DNA of 38,595 bases, from NCBI GenBank assembly GCA_938028665.1, contig CALIMB010000039.1:1-38595 (forward strand), in the 5' to 3' direction. This DNA is from an uncultured Thermomicrobium sp. (GTDB taxonomy: Bacteria; Chloroflexota; Chloroflexia; Thermomicrobiales; Thermomicrobiaceae). The notes below the pieces were generated by a model. The model ran no database searches. It saw only the letters and a program-made list of their open reading frames with translations, and was not told the origin of the DNA. Position numbers and translations under genes: made by a program. Within the stretch, counting starts at the first letter, position 1, and each line of letters opens with the position of its first letter. Positions 8,367 through 16,220 of this stretch are shown here, piece by piece.

Positions 8367-9215
8367 CTACCACTCGAGCAGTACCTGTGCTGGATCGATC
8401 CCGCTAGCCTCGCATAGCCGCCGCGCACGCGACACGCATCCGCTAGCATTAAGATGAAGATCGATCCAGAGGCCATTGGGGAGTTGAAATGGTGCTCGGA
8501 AGCCTGTTGGCTCAGATCGGACAATCTTTGTCTCAGATCGCAGCTTCCCTTGACTGGCAAGCCATTCGGCAACAACGGTGAGGAAACGACGCCAGGTACG
8601 ACTCCTGTCTATCCCTAGCTCACGGCGCGTGCCATCCGGAAACACCACGGCTCGCGGAGGCTGCTCCCTGGGGCTTACCTTCATATTCGCGAGTGATAGA
8701 CCATGGGTAGGTGCCAATTCTCCCCTCGTCATCCACCACCTTCTCCACAGCACCTCGGCTAACCGGAGCGCCACCTCTTCCATCGGCTGCTGCCCCTTGC
8801 CAAGGTCGATCTGACAGAAAGGATTCTTAAATTGACCCGGTTCCGCCAAGATCCAGCGAAGACCATCCGTCAAGCCAACGTACTTCGGCTCCCTATCTTC
8901 TCGACGAAGTTCCCAAGCATAGCCAACCACTGCCGCGGTCGCCAAGTCCAATTGCCCCCCTAACCTCTTGGCTTCAAGAAGGATAGCCGGCCGACCATCG
9001 CTCCACTTCAGAAGATAATCGACTCGATTGCCCTGCTTCGTCTTCGCCTCAATCTGTGCCATCGCGGGATCTTCCAACCGCCAGCCAAATGCGCGGAGTA
9101 GTGGATCGATCAGCGATAATCTGGTCTGCGCCTCGCTTTCTGCGAAGAGGTCCCGGTACTGGCGCGCCCAGTCGCGGATTTGCTTCATCACTTCGATCAC
9201 TTGCTCGAGATCCAT
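8367..9215 (-). CDS. Orphan HsdR N-terminal-type PD-(D/E)xK nuclease protein
   Basis: Encodes 282 residues. I chose the ATG at 9215 because GGGGGG lies nine bases upstream and a promoter-like pair sits just outside; the longest frame starts at 9278 within that promoter. The N-terminal half matches the type I restriction enzyme R-subunit N-terminal domain: an early helix with SEAQTRLSLIDPLLRAFGW, then the PD-(D/E)xK core with VDYLLKW (Asp) and ILLEAKR (Glu-Ala-Lys). The C-terminal part, about 100 residues with VVFPDGTRRELG and a Trp-Arg-Arg-Phe helix, is a second small domain found with this nuclease type. No helicase, methyltransferase or specificity gene is near, so it is a stand-alone protein. 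A DNA-cleaving, repair or defence role is possible; function unproven. Confidence 0.82.
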   Translation of the reverse strand: MDLEQVIEVMKQIRDWARQYRDLFAESEAQTRLSLIDPLLRAFGWRLEDPAMAQIEAKTKQGNRVDYLLKWSDGRPAILLEAKRLGGQLDLATAAVVGYAWELRREDREPKYVGLTDGLRWILAEPGQFKNPFCQIDLGKGQQPMEEVALRLAEVLWRRWWMTRGELAPTHGLSLANMKVSPREQPPRAVVFPDGTRRELGIDRSRTWRRFLTVVAEWLASQGKLRSETKIVRSEPTGFRAPFQLPNGLWIDLHLNASGCVSRARRLCEASGIDPAQVLLEW

Positions 9216-9764
9216 CTCGAACAGCCCCCCATAGACATCTCTGTCAAGCCATCTTTTCATCCTTATGCCAAAGTACACCAGAAGTTGAGCAAACCGTCAA
9301 CCTACTCAGACTAGGCCCATATCGTTCTCAAGGCTTTAAGAGGCTTTCTGAAACTCGCCTCAACATACCACCTTGGTCTCCGCTCGACCCCCATCCCCAC
9401 GTCTCGACACCTCACCAATTCAAAGTTGATCCGGAAGCACCAACAGGAGCACCCAACGCTGCCTAAGCTCTCCGATGCGGGCCACTCGCCGAACACTTGC
9501 GAAGAGCAGTTTCCTACCGCGGCGCATGTCAGCCACACCGCAGACATTCAACCGACCGCGACGGAGTCATTACTTTCTGAGAGCACGACCCTTCCATCAA
9601 CGGAAGCTGCGTGCGATGGCTGGACATTGCTCCCGCGGCGTGCTTTGAACGCGACCCTTCAGGCTACGGAAGTTAGATAAACTCAACCGCGCCCGTTTGC
9701 CCGCACCTCACCCTTCGGGCAGACTACACGCTGTGAAGCGATCCAGAGGGGCGGAGAGCCCACA
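9216..9764. other. Divergent intergenic region between nuclease and HAD genes
   Basis: About 550 bases. The left end holds the candidate promoter of the nuclease gene (9272-9300, minus). The right end has a small hairpin, TGCCCG at 9698-9703 with CGGGCA at 9716-9721, shortly before the HAD gene. Between them no frame looks coding. Confidence 0.45.
9272..9300 (-). promoter_or_regulatory. Candidate sigma70-type promoter of the HsdR-N-like gene
   Basis: On the minus strand TTGACG (9295-9300) is followed after exactly 17 bases by TGTACT (9272-9277). The -35 matches five of six consensus bases and the -10 four of six. It places transcription start near 9264, about 50 bases before the chosen start codon, and argues against translation from 9278. 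Confidence 0.35.
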
Positions 9765-10556
9765 ATGGCCAAAGGCAGAACCCAAGCGATCCAGGGATTG
9801 CTGATCGACGTCGACGGTGTCCTCCACGTCGACGGCGATCCCCTCCCCGGTGCAGCTGAGGCGCTGCAGCGCCTCAGCGCCCTCGGTATTCCCTACGTGC
9901 TCCTCACCAACACCACTATCCGTACCCGACGCCAACTGGGGGAACTCCTCCGCGCACTCAACTTTCCAGTGAGCGACGATCAAATCGTCACCGCCGGTAA
10001 TGCCACAGCTGCCTACCTCCGCACCTACTATCCTGACCAGCGGTGCTTCCTCCTCGTCGAGGGTGACGTACGTGAGGAGTTCTCTGGCCTCACCGTGGTC
10101 GAGGACGAGAGTGCCACCGTCGTCGTCCTCGGCGGCGCCGGCAGCGTCTACACGTACGACCGCCTGAACCTTGCTTTTCGTCTCCTCCTCCGCGGTGCAC
10201 ACTTCGTGGCCATGCACCGTAACCTCGTCTGGGAACGCCGCGACGGACCAGCACTCGACACCGACGCCTTCCTGATGGGACTGGAAGCTGCTACCGGCCG
10301 TCAGGCCCTTCTCGTCGGCAAGCCTTCCCCCAACTTCTTCCGTGCCGGAATTGCCCGCCTTGGCCTCCCAGCCGAGCGTATCGCCATGGTCGGTGATAGC
10401 CTCACTGCCGACATTACACCGGCTCAAGCGCTGGGGATGACCGGTATCCTCGTGCGCACCGGACGCTTCCGGCCCAGTGACCTCGAACACGGTCAGCCTG
10501 ACGTCATCCTCCCTTCCCTTGCTGAGCTCCCTGCCTGGCTCACCGGCATGCACTGA
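9765..10556 (+). CDS. HAD-superfamily IIA phosphatase (NagD/LHPP-like)
   Basis: Encodes 263 residues; ATG with GGCGGAGAG six bases upstream. HAD motif I is IDVDGVL near residue 11, where the first Asp is the nucleophile and the second the acid/base. Motif II is LLTNTT near residue 47. The conserved Lys is in VGKPSPNFF near 186, and motif IV is MVGDSLTADI near 209. Between motifs II and III is the large C2 cap of subclass IIA. The length is normal for NagD, pyridoxal/phosphoglycolate phosphatase and LHPP-like proteins, which hydrolyse small phosphate esters or phospho-amino groups in the cytosol. The order of motifs suggests the LHPP-type branch, but the substrate cannot be assigned. It is alone on its strand, convergent with the amine oxidase gene. 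Confidence 0.92.
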   Translation: MAKGRTQAIQGLLIDVDGVLHVDGDPLPGAAEALQRLSALGIPYVLLTNTTIRTRRQLGELLRALNFPVSDDQIVTAGNATAAYLRTYYPDQRCFLLVEGDVREEFSGLTVVEDESATVVVLGGAGSVYTYDRLNLAFRLLLRGAHFVAMHRNLVWERRDGPALDTDAFLMGLEAATGRQALLVGKPSPNFFRAGIARLGLPAERIAMVGDSLTADITPAQALGMTGILVRTGRFRPSDLEHGQPDVILPSLAELPAWLTGMH

Positions 10557-10745
10557 CCGGTAGTCGCTTCGTCAGCCTATCACCAAGCTCGCCCTTCCCT
10601 GATCTACCCCATCCTCACTGAGCCTCGCTCCCCAAGCCGCGGCACTGTTGCTATGACACAGGATGTTCAGCTGCAGCCGCTGAAGGTCATAGGCGTCCGT
10701 ACTCCTGTCGGAGCGACATCCAGCATGTTCTCCCCAGCCATTCCT

Positions 10746-10770
10746 ATCCTGACAACATCTCGTCAAGGAT
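10746..10770. terminator. Hairpin overlapping the amine oxidase stop, between convergent genes
   Basis: ATCCTGAC (10746-10753) pairs with GTCAAGGAT (10762-10770) with one bulged base and an 8-nt loop. It overlaps the stop codon of the minus-strand amine oxidase and lies 190 bases beyond the plus-strand HAD stop. There is no T-run; low confidence as a terminator. Confidence 0.25.
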
Positions 10771-12085
10771 GAATCGTAGCTTGCGCCCGTAGTGACAAGA
10801 TCACCTCGGCCGCACGCAACCCGCTCTCGATCGCCCCATGCACCGTCGACGGACGCTCCACACTCGTAAACTCACCGGCGAAGACTAGTCGGCCACCAAG
10901 GACGGAACGGAAACGTGCCCGCAGGCCAGCACCACCTGGAGGCACCACCGAGTACCCCCCGCGGCACCAGGGATCGTTCGTCCAGTCAATCACGGCACCC
11001 CGTCGCACCGCTCCCCCCAGGTCGACACCCAGTACGGCGCCGAGGGTCTGGACCGCCTCACGGATCGCTGCGTCGGGGGGCAACGTCCCAAGGTATCGCG
11101 CATCGCTCCCGCCAGTGAGGAGACTGAAGACCGGTTCGGAGGCTGCGAAGCCAAGTCCCGGACGCTCCCAGATACCATGTGGACACGTCACGAAGAGACA
11201 CCCAATCTCCGGTCCCCACGGATCGTGCGCCAACTCCACGATGATCTTCAGCGACCGCCCAGGATCAAGTCGCTCGATCGCTTCACAGAATTCTTGCGGA
11301 AGTCCGGGCGAAAACTCGACCGTTCCCGATTGCAACACACCCAGGGGTAGGGCAATGACAGCCCAGCGCCCACGGTGTTCGCCGTCTGACGCCAGCACAC
11401 GCACTCCATCGGCGTCCCACTCCACCCGTTCCACAATACAGCCGAGTCGGACGCTCTCCCCTAGCTCCCTCGCCATCCGCTCAGCGAGTGCTTGCTCTCC
11501 CTCGGCAATCCGCCAGTTGCGGAGCCCATCGCCTTCATAGGTTGCTTCGATCTCACCGGAAACACCAATGTCTTCCAGATCGGCAGACCAGCCGATTGCC
11601 GCCAGAGTCTGCCACAGCTCCCAGAGCTCCGGAGTGACCTGAATTCCCTGCTGCGTTGCCCACCAGCGGAGCGCAGACGCCAAGTCTGTATCGGGCTGTC
11701 CCATCGCATCCCAGGCCTCCGCCGCCTGCGCCAGCGGCGTGAAGATTCCCTCCCCTACCGAGCGCGAGAGGTCAGCCGAGGGTAGCACGCGACTATTGAT
11801 TCCCACGTACCTGCGGTCTTGGCTTGGGTCGTCCAGCGCGTGCAGACCATATCGCTGCAGGAACTGCCAGGTAATCACCCGGTCACCGTGGATGAACTCA
11901 GCCCCCAGCTCGACTGGAAACGGACCGTACGCGAAGCTTGTCCACAGTCGCCCCCCAACGCGGTCGCGCGCTTCGAGGACCTCGACCTCGATGCCGGCCT
12001 GAAGAAGGCGCCAGGCTGCCGTCAACCCTGCCACTCCTGCACCGAGCACCAGGACACGATCCACGCTCCTCTTCTGCTCGTCCAC
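10763..12085 (-). CDS. FAD-dependent amine oxidase family protein
   Basis: Encodes 440 residues. Of several upstream GTGs I chose the one at 12085 because AGGAGG lies six bases before it. The N-terminal dinucleotide-binding motif (LGAGVAGLTAAWRLL) is followed by the FAD ribityl/phosphate motif (EARDRVGGRLWT), both typical of flavin monoamine oxidases. A mid-protein segment (ALPLGVLQSGTVEFSPGLP) and the C-terminal FAD motif (GRLVFAGEFTS, then HGAIESGLRAA) complete the fold. Members oxidise amines or related substrates in the cytosol; the substrate (monoamine, polyamine or L-amino acid) is not readable. It follows ctaG by 36 bases on the same strand, so it is probably the last gene of the FNT-ctaG transcript, although the functional link is unclear. 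Confidence 0.88.
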   Translation of the reverse strand: MDEQKRSVDRVLVLGAGVAGLTAAWRLLQAGIEVEVLEARDRVGGRLWTSFAYGPFPVELGAEFIHGDRVITWQFLQRYGLHALDDPSQDRRYVGINSRVLPSADLSRSVGEGIFTPLAQAAEAWDAMGQPDTDLASALRWWATQQGIQVTPELWELWQTLAAIGWSADLEDIGVSGEIEATYEGDGLRNWRIAEGEQALAERMARELGESVRLGCIVERVEWDADGVRVLASDGEHRGRWAVIALPLGVLQSGTVEFSPGLPQEFCEAIERLDPGRSLKIIVELAHDPWGPEIGCLFVTCPHGIWERPGLGFAASEPVFSLLTGGSDARYLGTLPPDAAIREAVQTLGAVLGVDLGGAVRRGAVIDWTNDPWCRGGYSVVPPGGAGLRARFRSVLGGRLVFAGEFTSVERPSTVHGAIESGLRAAEVILSLRAQATIHP

Positions 12086-12121
12086 CACACCCCTCCTTTC
12101 CCGCACACTGAGTGCGGCCCA

Positions 12122-13009
12122 TCACCCTTGTGAGTGTGGTACGAGCACTTCTTTTTCCGCAACCTGGTGCGTTTCTCGCCCGAGTGTGGCCAGCGCGAGA
12201 ATTCCTACCACGAGTGGCCCACTCAGCCACATTACCAGCCCACCAAAAACCTGGTCCGCCATCAGGCGAGAGTGCTCTGTCACCTCTATGAGATAGCGAT
12301 GATAGAGAACATCTGGCCAAAAGGTCACGACTGCCCCAAGAATGCCCGACTGAGTTCCACCAAGTACCAGGTACAGCGCTCGCCCTGCATCACTGCGGAA
12401 GCGCCGTCGCACGGGTGGCGCCCCGACAACCGGCCACCAGTACAGGAGCGCTCCAAGGAAGAAAGTGATGTGCTCAAGATCATGGAGCCAGCGCCGAGTG
12501 AGCACCGCATCGTACAACGGCGGATAATGCCATACCCACAATGACACAATCCCCGCCACAAGCGCCACCGATGGCCGCGTTGCCTGATTCAGGAGCCGAG
12601 CCCCAACACCTCTTCTACTCAGCAGCCGCCGCACAAGCTGCCGGCCAGCTTGGGGGAGTGACCACACTGCAACAGCGAGCGGCCAACCTGCAAGGAGGAG
12701 CGGCGCCGCGTATAGGAGCGCCAGATGCTGCACCATGTGCCAGGAGAAGAAGAGCCCGCCAAGCTCATCGAGCGGCGAGACCAGCGCAAGGAGAAGAAGC
12801 GCAAAACCGAGCAACCACCAAAACGCCCGAATGACGATTGATACACCAACGCGTTTGTACAGAAGCCGGATCAGTCCCATGAAATAGCTCAACGCCATCC
12901 CTGCCAAGACCATGACTACGGGAAGACGCCATGACCAATATGCCGGATCGAACCAGGCTCCAACCGGAAGCCAGACCAGCGGCTCTGCCACGCCACGCCC
13001 CACCCGCAC
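12122..13009 (-). CDS. ctaG: CtaG (caa3_CtaG family) heme-copper enzyme assembly membrane protein
   Basis: Encodes 295 residues from a GTG at 13009 with GGAGAG five bases upstream; another GTG lies two codons further on. The longer open frame overlaps the upstream channel gene and is not credible. The protein is strongly hydrophobic, with about seven membrane helices. It contains the family hallmark SPLDELGGLFFSWHMVQHL followed by LLYAAPLLLAGWPLAV, and later VWHYPPLYDAVL and HDLEHITFFLGALLYWW. Conserved His and Met residues in these segments are thought to carry copper. Bacillus CtaG helps form the CuB centre of caa3 oxidase. It lies 25 bases after the FNT-type channel gene and about 1.2 kb downstream of the heme-copper subunits, so it is the obvious candidate to metallate them. 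Confidence 0.88.
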   Translation of the reverse strand: MRVGRGVAEPLVWLPVGAWFDPAYWSWRLPVVMVLAGMALSYFMGLIRLLYKRVGVSIVIRAFWWLLGFALLLLALVSPLDELGGLFFSWHMVQHLALLYAAPLLLAGWPLAVAVWSLPQAGRQLVRRLLSRRGVGARLLNQATRPSVALVAGIVSLWVWHYPPLYDAVLTRRWLHDLEHITFFLGALLYWWPVVGAPPVRRRFRSDAGRALYLVLGGTQSGILGAVVTFWPDVLYHRYLIEVTEHSRLMADQVFGGLVMWLSGPLVVGILALATLGRETHQVAEKEVLVPHSQG

Positions 13010-13034
13010 CAACTCTCTCCAGGGCGATAGAGTG

Positions 13035-13865
13035 TCACACGCCTCGCCGACCGTATGACCAGGCAAGCACGAGCCCCGTAAACAACCCCCCGCCCACGAT
13101 ATTCCCCAGCGTTGCTGGCACCTGATTCCACATCCACCACGTGCCCAAGCCGATCGGTGCTCCAGCGAGCATCCCGGCCGGAATGACAAACATGTTCACG
13201 ATTGAATGCTCATACCCAAGCCCGAAGAACGTCATAATCGGCAGCCACATCGCCGCAATCTTGCCTACTGTCGAGCGGGAACTGAAAGCCAGCATTGTTC
13301 CAACGGTCACAAGCCAGTTGGCCAGCACTGCCTTCGTGACCACAGTCATCCAGCCGCGCCACCCTTCCTCCAAATAGGCTACCGTCTTACTCAGCGCAAG
13401 TTGGCGTAGCTGCTCCCCCACCACGCCAGAGTCATGACTCCACCAGCCGGTGAGAGCGGCCACCGCAAGCACCGCAAAAGCAGTACCCCCAACCAAGTTG
13501 CCAAGATAGACCCACCACCAGTTGCGACCAACCGCTGCAGCATCCAGCCGTCCCGCATACCAACCTGCCGGGAGTAGAGCAAAATTACCAGTCGCTAGCT
13601 CCAGCCCCAACAAGACCAGCATACAGAACCCCACGGGGAAGATCAGCGCGCCAACAATTCGTGGCAACCCCTGCGCCCAAGCCGTCACCGCCAGCAGCGT
13701 CGCCGCAGCCAGAAGTGCCCCACTCAGTGCACCACGGACAACCATCGGTGTGACCGCAAGCTGTGCCTTGCGCTCGCTGGCCTCTAGTGCGGCCGAAACC
13801 AGTTCATACGGGCTTACCGCGTCACCCAGCGCCGCTTCACGATGGAGTGTTGCCTGCTCTCGCAT
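13035..13865 (-). CDS. Formate/nitrite transporter (FNT) family channel
   Basis: Encodes 276 residues. The ATG at 13865 is preceded by AAGGGGG; the longer TTG start is less likely. About six membrane helices are visible. Family features: the N-terminal amphipathic segment (SPYELVSAALEASERKAQL), GALSGALLAAATLL in helix 1, LGLELATGNFALLPAG around helix 2/3, VYLGNLVGGTAFAVL in the third region, and GYEHSIVNMFVIPAGMLAG containing the central His and Asn of FNT pores. FNT proteins are pentameric inner-membrane channels for formate, nitrite or hydrosulfide. Specificity cannot be read directly. The neighbouring candidate nitric oxide reductase makes nitrite attractive, but that is inference. It starts the FNT-ctaG-amine oxidase transcript, after a hairpin that separates it from the heme-copper genes. 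Confidence 0.9.
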   Translation of the reverse strand: MREQATLHREAALGDAVSPYELVSAALEASERKAQLAVTPMVVRGALSGALLAAATLLAVTAWAQGLPRIVGALIFPVGFCMLVLLGLELATGNFALLPAGWYAGRLDAAAVGRNWWWVYLGNLVGGTAFAVLAVAALTGWWSHDSGVVGEQLRQLALSKTVAYLEEGWRGWMTVVTKAVLANWLVTVGTMLAFSSRSTVGKIAAMWLPIMTFFGLGYEHSIVNMFVIPAGMLAGAPIGLGTWWMWNQVPATLGNIVGGGLFTGLVLAWSYGRRGV

Positions 13866-14195
13866 CGATGCCCCCTTGTCGCTTGCAGACAACGCCGCGT
13901 GCAGTAGTCGAAGATTTAGTCACCGCCAATGGTTGTGCCGGCACTGCCTCGCCGTGGTGAGCACAAGACGGCCGTGACATGCTCTGTGCAAGACTCTCGA
14001 TTGGCTCTTGGATGCATCCGGCCCCATGGTACCGTACGCGCCGTGTGCTGTGGATCGGTGAACAGGCTCATGCTCTCGGACAGCATGGAAGCAACTGGGA
14101 AGACGGCTTGCCGAGATCATAAGTAAGAGGGTGAGGGAGTCAGGCCCAGCACCGCTCCGTCGCCAGACTCCCTCCGCCCGTCCGAACTCCAGACC
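13866..14195. other. Intergenic region between heme-copper operon and FNT operon
   Basis: 330 bases. It contains the long hairpin at 14133-14174 just after the catalytic-subunit stop; the rest should hold the promoter of the FNT gene on the minus strand. No small gene is visible on either strand. Confidence 0.45.
14133..14174 (-). terminator. Candidate terminator of the heme-copper operon
   Basis: GAGGGAGTC at 14133-14141 pairs perfectly with GACTCCCTC at 14166-14174. After one mismatch the stem continues with three more pairs (GGC/GCC), leaving a loop of about 16 nt. It lies 21 bases beyond the stop codon of the catalytic subunit on the minus strand. The downstream minus-strand tail (CCTCTTACTT) is pyrimidine-rich rather than a T-run. 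Confidence 0.5.
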
Positions 14196-15680
14196 TTAGT
14201 CGTCGGAACCGGCTGCCGGAGCCGGCGCCCGCCACGCAGCAGGAATTGCCCGCAGAGAAAGGAACAGCAGCCCCAGGAAGGCAATACCGAGCAACAGGAC
14301 AAACGGGACGGCTAACTGCGCAAGAGGATGCCAGGCGGCAATATGCTCGGCGTACCGCCGCGGCACGCTCTGGAGTCCAGATAGGAAGAACGCCACAACA
14401 AATCCACCAGCTCCAATCGCATACAACCAACTGAGCCAGCGGGCAGCAGGAGTGGTTACCCATCCCTCACTCCCGCCCAGTGTGTGGAACAGATATGCCC
14501 AGGTAAAGCCGGCGGCCCCAAAAAGGTAGTAGGAGTGGAAGTGGGCCGGTACCCACAAGGTGTTGTGCATCACGTTGTTGATCGCAATCGTTCCGTCGAG
14601 CACTGCCGCCACACCTCCAGCAACCCACCCCCAGAGTCCGGCCAAAATGAAGATCACGGGAGCTGACCACCGTACCTGAGAGCCGTAGAGATAGCCAAGA
14701 CTCCCGACGATGGTCACAAAGAAGGCCGGTACACCGACCGCATAGGAACCAAACTGGCCGATTAGGTGCAACGGCCATGGTTGCACAAAGTCTTGATAGA
14801 GATGGTGGAAATACGGCAACAGAACCAAGATGATCACCAAATTAAACGCTAATGCGACTGGGAAGCCCATCTTGAACATACGCCCCGTGTAAGCACCAAG
14901 AGTGGCGTACACCAAGGCAACTGCAAGGTAAATATTCAAGTTCACCAGAGTGTGCCCAAAGAGGAATAACATATTTTTCGCGAACAGAACGTCGAATCCG
15001 TCGACCAGCCCCAGCATCTGCGCAAAGATCGGCACAAGATAAACGACGCCCGCACCAACCGCGATCACCCCATCAATCGCCACCACCGTTGCAGCTAGCT
15101 CCGGCCCGGTCGGCAACGGCCGCTCTGTCTTTCGCCCAAAGAGCACGGGCCAGGCAAGGGCATTTCCCAACCCCCCGAAGGCCCGCACCGCTCCAAAGAG
15201 CACTGCCACACACCACAGCAAGAAGGCGACCGCGACGAGTGTATATCCCAGAAGAAAACCCCACGTCGCACTCATCGGCCAGTCACCACGGACTGGCAAG
15301 GGGTAGGTCGTTGTCCATCCGGCAGCAAAGCCACCCACCAGTGTGGCCAAAATAACCAACCCTGAGCCAAGGAAGTACACGACAAACGCCGTCCACAGAA
15401 GTCGCGGACTAAGCCCGATACGCGGCGCAATGACCCGCGCCACCCCGCCAAGCGACGCCAGGAGCACCCCAGCAACCATACCCGCCCCATGCAGGGTCAT
15501 GATCCGATAAAACCACCGTGGACCCAGGTCTATCCACCCAGCATGCTGCAACCGCATGAGCAACCCTAGAAGGCCCATCAATAAAAAGACTGCAAAGCCG
15601 ACCAGCATATACACCAGGGTTGCCTGTTCAACTGAGCGTTGTGCCTGCGCACTGTTCCCGTTGCCAACCTGTCCCGCCAT
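14196..15680 (-). CDS. Heme-copper oxidoreductase catalytic subunit, B-family-like, lacking the crosslinked Tyr: candidate CuA-type nitric oxide reductase
   Basis: Encodes 494 residues, about 12-13 membrane helices; ATG at 15680 with GAGGTAGG upstream. Aligned by eye to Thermus ba3 oxidase subunit I, all metal ligands are present: His64 (LHGAGM) and His382 for the low-spin heme, His380 (WVPAHFH) for the active-site heme, and His243, His292 and His293 (FGHTLVN; YFHHLYQ) for CuB. In oxygen reductases the residue four after the first CuB His is the Tyr crosslinked to it (GHPxVY). Here it is Asn247. No Tyr elsewhere obviously replaces it. Nitric oxide reductases lack this Tyr, and NorY-type (sNOR) enzymes pair such a subunit with a CuA subunit, as here. 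A pipeline would call it cytochrome c oxidase subunit I. I favour NO reduction (2 NO to N2O); substrate unproven. Confidence 0.9.
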   Translation of the reverse strand: MAGQVGNGNSAQAQRSVEQATLVYMLVGFAVFLLMGLLGLLMRLQHAGWIDLGPRWFYRIMTLHGAGMVAGVLLASLGGVARVIAPRIGLSPRLLWTAFVVYFLGSGLVILATLVGGFAAGWTTTYPLPVRGDWPMSATWGFLLGYTLVAVAFLLWCVAVLFGAVRAFGGLGNALAWPVLFGRKTERPLPTGPELAATVVAIDGVIAVGAGVVYLVPIFAQMLGLVDGFDVLFAKNMLFLFGHTLVNLNIYLAVALVYATLGAYTGRMFKMGFPVALAFNLVIILVLLPYFHHLYQDFVQPWPLHLIGQFGSYAVGVPAFFVTIVGSLGYLYGSQVRWSAPVIFILAGLWGWVAGGVAAVLDGTIAINNVMHNTLWVPAHFHSYYLFGAAGFTWAYLFHTLGGSEGWVTTPAARWLSWLYAIGAGGFVVAFFLSGLQSVPRRYAEHIAAWHPLAQLAVPFVLLLGIAFLGLLFLSLRAIPAAWRAPAPAAGSDD

Positions 15681-15698
15681 GGCCTACCTCACCTCCTC

Positions 15699-16220
15699 TC
15701 ACTGCACGGTAAACTCCGCCACCATCAGGTGGTGACCAGTTGCGCAGAATTCCAGGCAACGAATCGTGTAGGTTCCAGGTTCATCAAACCGGTAGAGCAG
15801 TCGATTCGTGTAACCCGGCATCGCTTGTACCTGCGTCACAATCCGCCCATCTGGCGCGTAGATACCAAACCCATGGTTGACATCGACTGCCCGGACGACA
15901 AACTCCACCGTCTGGCCACGCGGAATCGTCTTCTGGCTCAGCTCCCATGCCCACATCCGTCCAGTCACCTCGACCGTTACCTGGGGAGGTCCAAGCCGCG
16001 CTGCTCGACTTGATGGATATGGCAAAAACGGAAGAGACAGCAGAAACGCCAGAGCAAGGACCACCACGATAAGCAGCGTTCCCCACCGCCGTAGGCGTGT
16101 CACCACTGCACTGATTCCCTCATACGGAACCAAGACGCTAGCACGGGTTGCGACCCACCACAGGATCGCTGTCCAGAGCAATAGGAAGACGAAGAACACC
16201 ACCCCGACTCCTACCAACAT
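15699..16220 (-). CDS. Heme-copper oxidoreductase subunit II with complete CuA site
   Basis: Encodes 173 residues; ATG with AAGGAGGGG upstream. Two N-terminal membrane helices (about 2-23 and 46-67) anchor a periplasmic-side cupredoxin domain. All CuA ligands are visible: His116 (DVNHGFGIY), then Cys155, Glu157, Cys159, His163 and Met166 in CLEFCATGHHLM. Aromatic residues in GRMWAWEL are the usual electron entry patch. It transfers electrons from a soluble donor (cytochrome c or a blue copper protein) to the low-spin heme of the catalytic subunit, whose gene begins 18 bases downstream. The canonical Gly after the second Cys is Ala (CATGHH instead of CGxxH). In CuA-containing NO reductases this subunit corresponds to NorS; in ba3 oxidases to CbaB. 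It is first in its operon. Confidence 0.93.
   Translation of the reverse strand: MLVGVGVVFFVFLLLWTAILWWVATRASVLVPYEGISAVVTRLRRWGTLLIVVVLALAFLLSLPFLPYPSSRAARLGPPQVTVEVTGRMWAWELSQKTIPRGQTVEFVVRAVDVNHGFGIYAPDGRIVTQVQAMPGYTNRLLYRFDEPGTYTIRCLEFCATGHHLMVAEFTVQ

Noticed and set aside
9242-9247. TTGACA on the minus strand as -35 of the nuclease gene
   Set aside because: No -10-like hexamer at 16-18 bases downstream; the pair at 9272-9300 is better placed.
13010-13189. Long N-terminus of CtaG
   Set aside because: It would overlap the FNT gene by about 150 bases and adds a Cys/Gly/Arg-rich stretch; a good binding site precedes the GTG at 13009.
14196-15680. Plain ba3-type cytochrome c oxidase as the function
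   Set aside because: The fold and CuA partner fit, but the crosslinked Tyr is Asn; I keep oxidase only as the alternative.
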